The notes under the pieces were generated by a model. It was not told the origin of the DNA and made no database searches. It saw only the letters and a list, made by a program, of their open reading frames with translations. Below are positions 53,101-62,400 of a stretch of 64,000 bases of DNA, in pieces; within the stretch, counting starts at the first letter, position 1, and every line of letters begins with the position of its first letter. This DNA is from Terebella lapidaria (taxonomy: Eukaryota; Annelida; Polychaeta; Terebellida; Terebellidae): NCBI GenBank assembly GCA_949152475.1, contig OX424561.1, positions 23,554,481-23,618,480 on the forward strand, in the 5' to 3' direction. Made by a program: the position numbers and the translations under genes.

Positions 53101-56100
53101 ACAGTTAGCGGCCAGGATTGTTTGTGCTACATGCTTCGTGTACCAACTGAGGACATTAGTCGCTCTGGGAGTGGGGGAGGGGGGAGGGGTGTTTAGACTC
53201 CTGCCCTGGGTTTGGGTGCTTACTGTACCATTGCTTACAGAACCCCACTGTTTAGATAGAGATAGCGCTGGTGCCAAGGTGTCTGGCTCTGGACTGCCTT
53301 GGACGTTGATCGCTGAGCTCCCAAGAGGTTACTGCATGCGCGCTCACCTGTGCTCATCCATTGCCTGCAATAGGATCTCCCATTGGACATTATGGCCGAT
53401 TACGAGAGATCCAAACACCAAAGTTATTCGCATTGGCCACTGCCCATGGAGAAATAGTGGGATTCCCATGGGGCCTTGGGGGGAAATAGTTTGGGGCCAA
53501 GGTGCTTGTTGATGGTCAGCACTGAGTAGCAAGTGCCAAGTACTGGGCAGGGCAGGCTGCATTGCCTCAGGGGATGTCTCACTCTGGGGGCCTTGGCAGG
53601 TTTCCCACCTAGGGGCCTGCTATGGTAGAGCAGGGATTATTCCTGGGAAGGTGTTTGTTTTCATTCATGAGGGTTGCACTGTGCTGGCGACTGGATCAAC
53701 CAGGGCAGATATGTCATGATTGTGAAATGTACCATACATTGTGTTATATGTATAGTTGGAAATTTTCAGTGCCGTTGCCAAATCTCTGTTGTTTTTGTGT
53801 TGAAAAAAATATGAATGATATACGGGGTAAATTGCATATCAAAAAGTTTTATGCCGAAATGACACAAGCCTCTGACAGGAGTACCGCTCTAGATGTGACT
53901 CGGGCTGTGTGTCGGCTGATGTCTAGAGCTTGTGGGTTGACATATCTTCTTGACACAGTGACAGCTAACAGACGACACCCGACTGGGAACTGTATTATTT
54001 GTAAAGACCAAACAATGTCGCTCCATGGCTTCCGACAACATGTCTCGGAGAAGTATAGACTCCGTGGAAAAAGATATGACAGTTATCCTTATAATATAAC
54101 TAAAGAAAAAAAAAACTTGTGGTTGTATATAAATATTTTTCGACGGTACACTGTTAATTGTATTTGCTGAATGTGCGAATATCCCCGTCAGGCACCCAGA
54201 CAGAGAGCTCGGACCCCATGATGTGAATAGGACAACACCAGTGATACACCCCACTGTTGATATTTACTCTACCGGGGCATCCCGACAATGAACCATCCAC
54301 TCTGTCTGCTCAGGGGGAAAACAACTCCAAAAACCGCAAGTGCAAAAAATTAATAGATATATGTATTTATATATTTCGAGAGGCAGGCGGGCGGGCGGGC
54401 GTTTTAGGGGGACACAATCATGACGTTTGAGACATGAGAACGCACTCGTGTAAATCCTCTGTCAATACACCCCTCCGACATTATGTCAGTAGCACAGACA
54501 CCTCCCATCACAACAGAGGCTTTCTGCAGGGCCTCCGATGTTGTCACACAGCCATGTTTGCTTACATCTTACTCCACCAAAAGCTATTCTCCTCAGCGTG
54601 AAACGTTGACAAATATTGCTTGAAATGATTAATAAAGCCCATGTTTTGAGGCGACGTAACTGATATAGTGTACTCTGTGCATTAAATGAGTCTGAAAAAT
54701 TGCTAGACAACTCAGCGACCAGATAATTGCTGTGTATTGAATTCCCCCCATATCATCGATTATGTAATCAGTAATTGCTCTTAACCTAATAAGCAAGATG
54801 TTTTAAAATGCCTATTTTCAGTGTTGAATTTTTCACTTGCAATTAACTCCCAGGGTTCTTACTCATCAAGTACTATGGGCCCTATGGATTTCTCAAATAC
54901 CCCCAATCCCTGGACCCTGATTTCGACTCGAATCTCTATCCCTGCAACCCCCCCCCCTCCCCTTCTTCCCACACACCACCAGGCATTCATCCATTGTGTC
55001 TCATCACCGTGATTATCATCAGGAGACACTGGACCCATCCCAACTCATCACTAAATACAATTTACAGAGCATCCCTTTTCAGCATCCCATCAGGAAAAAT
55101 TACTCGTGCGCGGGGGTGACAGCGCAAAAAGAAGAGGTGTGTGAGTGAGCGCGATTGCGGGATGCAGCACGTGCATTTGATGTTTGCGGCACGTCGCCGG
55201 GGGAAACCCAACACCGAATCCATGTGGACACTTGATGGAATAACGCCAGCGGCTATATGCGATGACCATCTAGGCGTCTTCTCCAGTTGCTGAACGTTCA
55301 GGAGTTGTTATCCAGTCTCACTTTTGCCCATCCCTTCTAGTTCTACATGCAAATCGTTAAAAAAAATTTTGCCGCCCAAGTCGCCATTTCCTCTGCAACG
55401 TATCCCAACTACTTCTGGAAATAGTTCACGGTTTTCTCTTTTATCTTGTGTAAAACATTCTCTCTCCCGTCAGTCCAAAGTTTCCATATATCGTCCAAAT
55501 AAACATCTATTGGGATACAGATACGCCACAGGAAAACTAGGTGTAAATCCAGGAACAGACAAGCCAAATCCCGAGGAAGTCTTGCTGGAAAAGCAGGTGA
55601 AAATTCATCATGGGTTTTCCTTCCCTTTCTCTTGCTTGTGTTCCTTCCCTTGGAAAAAGATTAAGACTGCTTGGGCAGACTCCGACTGATGTATGTAAAA
55701 GGCTGATTACGCCTGGGTTCTGGGTCAGATGCATTTTTCAATCCTAAGCATCATTGCCACTCAGGCAGTTGATGTTGGCTGATCTAGTTTGACGGCTACT
55801 AAAACCTAAAACCTCCCGGCAGTTGAGAAAATACCTGCTATCAATAACAAGGGCCAATTTGTCACCTCTTTGAACATTTCAGGGATCAGTCTGGATTCTG
55901 TATGTGCCTTGGAGAATTTTATGTTTTTTGAAGTGAAGACATCAATCAACAGTTGCTTTCATTGTTCATGCTGACCAATCACGATTCTTTCGCAGTTCCT
56001 CATGTTTCTTCGGACCCGGAATGTCCTGAAAAATCATATAGGGGTTACTTTGAACCGCTGTGCTGTTTCTTGTATCTTGCAATGCCAATACAGAATAATT

Positions 56101-57002
56101 CTTGCTGTCTGAAAAATGGCTGCAAATTTATCATCTTGAACTCAAACAATTCCCTTTCTACCCACTTGCAAATTAATCTTTCCCATTTTGTTTCACAGAT
56201 GGAATGTTAACTCAAGATTCCAAGCTCCTACCTGTCATTCTCGTGAATGTACCTTGCATTTTCTCATAATGTTTCATGTTGATGTATAAGGTGCGTAATC
56301 TATATCAATATGTTTGTATTTTTGTGTATTTACAGACGGAACTGTCGCAGTTATTACAGTCATTATCCGAGCGAGCCAGATCTTGTACAGAATTCATCCA
56401 GAGACTCAAGTGCATGGCAGACAAAGTCCAGGTATGTAACAGAATGGCAGTTTAGCAGGTTTAGATGTAAATTGACCTTTTCTATGCTAAGCACGTAAAG
56501 TTCACATTATGTATGTGACGGCGTAATATCATGATATATCATACAGCATTATAATCACATGGCTAAATTTAGATGGCTAAATTTAGGATATCAGGTTTTA
56601 TCATGCAATGTAAGCGGAGAAGTTATGTAAGGGGAAAAAATATGACAGAGTTGAATGATTGTCTGATATCGTGGCTTTGCATAATCATATCAGCTTTCAG
56701 AACACTGGTAAAGCACTTTGCAACTGATATTGCTGACCGTTATATCCATGCGTAAAACTGTCTTCCAGGAGAACTGCTCGGAGTTTGAGGCGAGCGTCGT
56801 GGCACAGTGCGACTCGCTGATTGAGGCGATCAAACTGAGACGACAACAGCTGCTGGACAACATCCACCAGGAGCGACAGCTGAAGCAGCGTGTCTTCAAG
56901 GAACAGGTGTCCAGCTGTACCCAGCGCCTCGCTAAAACCACCGGCCTCATACAGTTCAGCATTGAGGTTCTCAAGGAGAGCGACCCGTCCGCCTTCCTAC
57001 AG
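11137..57002 (+). CDS. TRIM9: TRIM9/TRIM67-type E3 ubiquitin ligase (N-terminal 373 aa; 3 of its exons)
   Basis: RING-type E3 ligase of TRIM subclass I, in other animals enriched in neurons and acting in netrin-guided axon branching and synaptic vesicle release (nematode MADD-2, vertebrate TRIM9/67). Coding exons seen are 11137-11925, 56336-56431 and 56769-57002; all are in phase 0 and join to 373 codons. Order of parts: RING with a long insert (1-119), B-box 1 (154-197), B-box 2 (218-250), and coiled coil (about 256-373) ending in SDPSAFLQ. The COS, FN3 and SPRY exons expected in this family are absent before 64000, so the gene runs off the window. Start: ACG-ATG-G context, first Met before the RING, matching the MEDELKCP opening of the family. 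TRIM9 and TRIM67 cannot be told apart here; many invertebrates have one gene for both. Confidence 0.95.
11926..20250 (+). other. TRIM9 intron 1, first part
   Basis: No coding sequence, RNA gene or recognisable transposon. Contains a short (GTTT)n run near 13507-13523, a pyrimidine-rich block 16178-16210 and a C15 run at 19891-19905. The ORFs here (for example 136 codons at 18454-18864, minus) show no domain or codon bias. Confidence 0.7.
32332..32345. promoter_or_regulatory. X-box-like palindrome GTTTCCATGGTTAC
   Basis: Fits the RFX half-site pair with two substitutions from GTTGCCATGGCAAC. The weakest of the four intronic sites. Motif only. Confidence 0.3.
33977..33990. promoter_or_regulatory. 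X-box-like site GTTACCGTGGCAAC
   Basis: Two good RFX half-sites (GTTACC and GGCAAC) with a two-base GT centre instead of AT. Located in TRIM9 intron 1. Motif only. Confidence 0.4.
38072..38405 (+). repeat. Dispersed repeat with head hairpin and long T tract
   Basis: Starts with a hairpin (38076-38104; arms AGGC-TCCCGATT and AATCGGGA-GCCT), followed by an interrupted T tract of about 40 bases (38120-38159). A body follows that contains GGTTTCCGGATCATAACTC and a second palindrome, GATGGCCGC-CA-GCGGCCAT (near 38287-38306). The abrupt composition change and head hairpin suggest a non-autonomous element. The family and exact right end are not known. Confidence 0.55.
44845..44862 (+). repeat. G18 homopolymer run
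   Basis: Eighteen consecutive G in TRIM9 intron 1, the longest G run in the window and one of a dozen C/G runs of ten or more. Likely length-variable and prone to sequencing error. Confidence 0.9.
47086..47099. promoter_or_regulatory. X-box-like site ATTGCCGTGGCAAC
   Basis: Near-palindromic RFX-type site, 662 bp from the perfect copy at 47748. Motif only. Confidence 0.35.
47748..47761. promoter_or_regulatory. Perfect X-box palindrome GTTGCCATGGCAAC
   Basis: Exact 14-bp palindrome matching the canonical RFX-factor X-box. RFX factors drive ciliary and many neuronal genes, and TRIM9 is neuronal where studied. It lies deep in TRIM9 intron 1, so it would act as an enhancer element if functional. 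Prediction from motif. Confidence 0.5.
48501..56335 (+). other. TRIM9 intron 1, last part
   Basis: Contains long C runs (C12 51100-51111, C10 51123-51132, C18 51134-51151; C10 54948-54957), a G12 run (49851-49862), and G-quadruplex-type blocks at 53167-53189 and 54386-54411. Also holds the longest intronic ORF (182 codons at 53622-54170, +), which has no recognisable domain. No gene called. Confidence 0.7.
53167..53189 (+). other. Potential G-quadruplex
   Basis: Four G-tracts of 3, 5, 6 and 4 with loops of 3, 1 and 1 bases, a layout expected to fold into a stable quadruplex on the + strand. In the TRIM9 sense strand, so it could form in pre-mRNA as well. Confidence 0.6.
56336..56431 (+). CDS. 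TRIM9: TRIM9 exon 2: start of coiled coil
   Basis: 32 codons between TTTACAG and GTATGT: TELSQLLQSLSERARSCTEF then IQRLKCMADKVQ. Leucine/glutamine heptads align with the family's LSQAL-GLSDRAKEAKEFL-QL segment. Both ends are phase 0, compatible with exon 1 and exon 3. It lies 44.4 kb from exon 1. Confidence 0.93.
56432..56768 (+). other. TRIM9 intron 2
   Basis: 337-bp AT-rich intron, GTATGT donor and TTCCAG acceptor. Nothing else noted except a short direct repeat (ATGGCTAAATTTA, twice near 56560-56585). Confidence 0.85.
56769..57002 (+). CDS. TRIM9: TRIM9 exon 3: main coiled coil
   Basis: 78 codons between TTCCAG and GTGGGG. Reads ENCSEFEASVVAQCDSLIEA...RRQQLLDNI...TTGLIQFSIEVLKESDPSAFLQ. 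The NS/CS-x-EFEA-x-VAQCD-LI-A and TTGL...E-DPS-FLQ phrases are characteristic of TRIM9/67. The next exon (COS box) was not found up to 64000. Confidence 0.95.
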
Positions 57003-58125
57003 GTGGGGGATCATCGCGTTTGTCACCTGGCATTCGGGGACTTCAAGGGATCCATCTGTTTTTCCTTGGGGGGAAGTCAGCTGTTTAAATTTTGTGGATG
57101 CAAGGGCGGCTTTTGTTGAGAAGTGGTGGTGATCTATTTGCTTTTTGAGTACGTTTCCATGGTCATAGGGGTAGGATATTACTGGAGAGGAAAGTGTCAG
57201 TTTTCTAAAGGGACGGGAAAGATCTCTTCATAATCCACACAGCTGCCGAGGACTCGAGGAGTTGATTGATTTCTCCATCACTGGGGCATGTTTAGGAAGG
57301 ATGTTATGTGAGAGATTGAAGAGGGGAGTGGGGTGTGTGTCTGGTCCTGTCTGGAAACAGGTATATGAGCCACTTCACTCCACAACAAAACATGTGTTGC
57401 TTTTGTTTTGTAAACAAAACATTACCGGAGGTGCTTTGCTAACGCTATTGGTGTTGCATTGATTGATTGCGGTCGGACTCCAGTGTCAAAGTGTTTCACG
57501 GTTTCGATTGGGACCTCCCGATTCTTGACGCTTCACCGTATGATTTTGTTTGCTCAGGTGATCAGGGGGAATTGCTAATACACTTGGAAAGAATTGATTG
57601 GTGGAGAGAAATTTTTTGTTGTCTCTTGATGGGCACTTTTATTTGAGGGGTAGAATAAACAAAAGGAGTTGTTCCATCCCTGTGTGAAAGTGCGAGGGTG
57701 TCTGATTCTGCCCCCTCGAGGTGTCCAAGTGTAAAAACTTCTGAGCGTAACCTTAGTGTACTGTGCTCCATCAATCATCAGTTCCAACCAACCATGCATG
57801 TCATCAGAGCCAATGATTTGTCTTGGTAGCATGGCTCCTGCTGTGACATCAGGTATTAGCGATGTTTACATCATCGATAGTTCAGCCGACTAATACTAAT
57901 GTGGGCTGAGGTGTGGATCAGAGCTGACGAAAGCATAATAAGTGAATGAGTTCACTGTTCATGTCATGTCCATCCATAAATGCAATGAACATACATATAC
58001 ATATTGTAGATGTAATTATTGTGATTACATTATTTTATTGAGTTATATTAGCTCAATATCATCGTTGGCCATTTTCGTGATAATATTTTACAGGATGCCA
58101 ATCATCGTCTTCGAAATTTGCTGGA
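57003..58125 (+). other. TRIM9 intron 3, first part
   Basis: Donor GTGGGG after exon 3. Non-coding; no COS-box exon found. Ends at the satellite array. Confidence 0.75.
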
Positions 58126-59462
58126 TCGTTATCTCGGAAAGGGGTATTATGGATGAACTTTGACCTTGACCCGAAATTTTTTTGCCGAGTAGGCATTTTT
58201 CGTTTTCGTCGTTATCTCGGAAACGGTGCGTCATAGAGCGAAACGGACGTTATTTTCGGACTCGTCGCACTAGACAAACATGTCTAAGGGGTATTATGGA
58301 TGAACTTTGACCTTGACCCGAAATTTTTTTGCCGAGTCGGCATTTTTCGTTTTCGTCGATATCTCGGAAACGGTGCGTCGTAGAGCGAAACGGACGTTAT
58401 TTTCTGACTCGTCGCACTAGACAAACATGTCTAAGGGGTATTATTGATGAACTTTGACCTTGACCCGAAATTTTTTTGCCGAGTAGGCATTTTTCGTTTT
58501 CGTCGTTATCTCGGAAACGGTGCGTCGTAGAGCAAAACGGACGTTATTTTCGGACTCGTCGCACTAGACAAACATGTCTAAGGGGTATTATGGATGAACT
58601 TTGACCTTGACCCGAAATTTTTTTGCCGAGTCGGCATTTTTCGTTTTCGTCGTTATCTCGGAAACGGTGCGTCATAGAGCGAAACGGACGTTATTTTCGG
58701 ACTCGTCGCACTAGACAAACATGTCTAAGGGGTATTATGGATGAACTTTGACCTTGACCCGAAATTTTTTTGCCGAGTCGGCATTTTTCGTTTTCGTCGA
58801 TATCTCGGAAACGGTGCGTCGTAGAGCGAAACGGACGTTATTTTCGGACTCGTCGCACTAGACAAACATGTCTAAGGGGTATTATGGATGAACTTTGACC
58901 TTGACCCGAAATTTTTTTGCCGAGTCGGCATTTTTCGTTTTCGTCGATATCTCGGAAACGGTGCGTCGTAGAGCGAAACGGACGTTATTTTCGGACTCGT
59001 CGCACTAGACAAACATGTCTAAGGGGAATTATTGATGAACTTTGACCTTGACCCGAAATTTTTTTGCCGAGTCGGCATTTTTCGTTTTCGTCGATATCTC
59101 GGAAACGGTGCGTCGCAGTGCGAAACGGACGTTATTTTCGGACTCGTCGCACTAGACAAACATGTCTAAGGGGAATTATTGATGAACTTTGACCTTGACC
59201 CGAAATTTTTTTGCCGAGTCGGCATTTTTCGTTTTCGTCGATATCTCGGAAACGGTGCGTCGTAGAGCGAAACGGACGTTACTTTCGGACTCGTCGCCCT
59301 AGACAAACATGTCTAAGGGGTATTATGGATTAACTTTGACCTTGACCCGAAATTTTTTTGCAGAGTCGGCAGTTTTTGTTTTCGTCGATATCTCGGAAAC
59401 GGTGCGTCGTAGAGCGAAACGGATGGTATTTTCGGACTCGTCGCCCTAGACAAACATGTCTA
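58126..59462 (+). repeat. 147-bp-period satellite array (about nine units)
   Basis: GGGG(T/A)ATTAT landmarks recur at 58287, 58435, 58582, 58729, 58876, 59023, 59170 and 59317: a period of 147, once 148. The first unit (58126-58286) is shortened and rejoined. Units differ by only a few substitutions, so the array is young or homogenised. Each unit is CpG-rich (about 16 CpG) against a CpG-poor intron. Each carries TGACCTTGACC, which includes TCAAGGTCA on the minus strand (an extended nuclear-receptor half-site), and AAACATGTCT, a p53-family-type half-site. No ORF. The array stops exactly where the LINE tail begins. Confidence 0.95.
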
Positions 59463-62400
59463 GATAGATATAGATAGATAGATGTTTATTTTCCAGCACT
59501 TACAAGTATAATCAGCATAGCGTTCATCTGTACAGTGATAAAGCAATATTCAATAACACAGTGTGAATTATTATCTACATGTAACTACAAGATTAGTTTG
59601 AGGGTAAGGCTGAAAGGGCCTAAATAGCCATATGGCTGTCTTGCTATAGACCCATGTCGAATTAATTAAAAATAATATGACTAAATTTTGGCAACAAGAT
59701 GAAAAAAAAAAAAAAAAAAACACAAAAAAAAAAAAAAAAAACCACGGGGAACAAAAAGAAACATACGAAACATGGAAAAGTACTACGGCTGTCTCGGGCC
59801 ACACAGACACACACTCACAAGGTTTGGCACACCGGGAAGGAGGAACCAGATTTATAACAAATACATGACCAAGTTCAGGACTACAGGTACTCTTATCGAA
59901 AAAAATGAAATTCCAGAACACTATAATTTGGAAGATACTGTACCGGAGAAATTGTGGTTGATGCAATGTACATGTAACATGGCATGGTATATATTTATAC
60001 TCCGGCATTACAATCTATGCAATGTTTATTATCACATGTGACATTTTCCAAATATGAAGATAATATTTCGTTTTTGGAGATATGTTTCAATTGAGATTTC
60101 GATGTACGTTCAATGTCCGGCGTCGCCCATTTATTCCAAATGGATGGGTAGGCATGGAGTGGCAGTCTCTCAGCAAATGCAGATTCACATCTCTGGATAT
60201 AAAGATTATTTGATTGTCTCGTCAGACGTTCACTCTGTATTTCCCATTGGTATTTAAAAACTTCATTGAAGGAGACAGGAAGATTATTATTAATGAACAT
60301 ATGCATAAATATTCTTACCTCATGTATATATTGATCCTGAAATTTTAGAACACTAGACTTCTTAAATAACGGATCAGTATGACTATTATAGGAGGCCTTA
60401 TGTACTGTCCTAATAGCTCGTTTTTGCAGAGTTGTTAATTGTTTAAGAAATAATTGTTTTGTATTTCCCCACGCCAGTATACCATAAATCAAATATGGGT
60501 GTATCATGCTATAATACAATGTTTTTAAGCTGGATATGTGTAGGAAATGTTTAGCTTGTTTTATTTGATATAGAGCTCTAGCTATTTTGTTATTTATGAA
60601 ATTAATATGATATTTCCAGGTCAAGAATTCATCAATATATAATCCCAAGAACTTTGTGCTTTGTTCATTCTGACCAGAACCTATTCTTTCTAGTGGTACA
60701 TTGTTTATTTCCAATTTGAAATCATCTAAATCACAATTTAACGTGGGTGATCGGATAACAATATATTTGGTTTTCTTAGCATTGAGAGATAATTTATTTG
60801 CACAAAACCAGGTATATAGATTATGGATTTCTTGAGAAGCTTTTGTATATAGATCATCAATATTGGGTCCAAAGACAAGTAATGATGTATCATCAGCGAA
60901 AGATAAAATGTTTGCATCTGTACATTTGACTATGTCATTTACATATATGAGATATAGTAAAGGCCCTAATATGGAGCCTTGAGGAACTCCACACAATAGT
61001 GGCTGTTGCTCAGAAATACAGTTTTCAAAATATACATATTGTTTACGATTTGTTAGGTAATCAGAGAGCCATTTTAAGGCAATTCCCCTTATCCCATAAT
61101 AATGAAGCTTGGTTAATAAGATTTGATGATCTATGACATCAAAGGCTTTAGATAGATCGCAGAAAATAGACAAATTAAAATTTTTGCTCGGGTTTTCAGA
61201 ACATTTGCTTAACAACTGTATAATAGGATGTATAGTTGAATGTTTCGGACGAAAACCATATTGATGTCTATAAAAAAGGTCCTTACTATTGAAAAAAGAA
61301 AATATTTTATTAAACATGACCTTTTCAAAGACTTTAGAGAAACAGGGGAGAAGACTGACTGGGCGGTAATTGTTTAATTTATTTGCCTCTGCACTTTTGT
61401 ATATTGGGATCACTTTAGCTAATTTTAGTTTTTCTGGAACAGTTCCAGTTGTAAGGGAAGAATTAACGATATAAGTTAGTGGTTCAACTATGTGAGTTAT
61501 CGTTTCTTTCAATATCTTAGCTGATACTTCATCGTGTCCTGAACTAGTTTTGGGCTTAAGTTTTCCTACTATATCAAGGATATGAGATTGATCAACTGGT
61601 TCGATAAAAATACTATTGGCTGTGGGGCTGGTTAGAAAGGATGAGAAATGACACTCTGTATTCGGAACAGCTTCACTTGTTTTCTTACCGATTGTAGAGA
61701 AAAATAAATTGAACTCATCTGCAATTTCTGATTTATTTGATATTTCTTTATTGTTTATAAGAAATGAGTTTGGAAATTGAGTTTTGTTGTTCTTTTTGCC
61801 CATTACAGATTGTAATATTTTCCAAGTTTGTTTGATATTGTTTTTATTCAGTTCTAGCATTTCATCATAGTAGTTCTTTTTCATTTGTCTTTTCAATCTG
61901 TTATATAAATTCACATAATTTTTGTAAGCACATATATTTGTTTCAGATGGTGTTTTAAATTTTTTAGCGAATAATTTATTTTTTCTTTTTCTTGATACAA
62001 GAAGGCCATTGGAATACCATGGTTCAATTTTTATATATTTTTTATTTTGTTTCTTTTCCACTAGTGGGAATGCTTTTTTATAAGATTCTTGGTAAAGTTC
62101 TGAAAATTTATTGTAAGCTGTGTTTGTACAGTCTATATTATATATTTCAGAGAAATCTGTGTCTTGGAGATATTGATTAAACTTGGCTATCTTGGTTGTA
62201 GTTATCACTCTTTGAAGTGTCGACGCAGACTTTTTCAATGCGAATTTATGAGGTTCAAGATAAAATACACCAAAATGGTCAGCAACATCATTTAATATTA
62301 TTCCAGATTTAGCATTGTAGTTAGTAGTATTTGTGTAGATGTGATCGATCAATGTAGCGGAATTCTCACTTATTCTGGTGGGTTTAATTATTGTTGGGAT

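Noticed and set aside
53622-54170. 182-codon ORF on + strand in TRIM9 intron 1, with Cys/His residues (CIICKDQTMSLHGFRQH)
   Set aside because: Spacing does not fit any zinc-finger pattern I know, no domain is recognisable, and one ORF of this size is expected by chance in 44 kb.
57003-58125. Possible fourth TRIM9 exon (COS box) after exon 3
   Set aside because: No acceptor followed by the expected S/D-x-L-I-x-R-V segment was found up to the satellite; the exon probably lies beyond 64000.
58126-59462. Possible coding repeats in the 147-bp array (147 is a multiple of 3)
   Set aside because: Stops occur in the frames across each unit; no long ORF spans two units.
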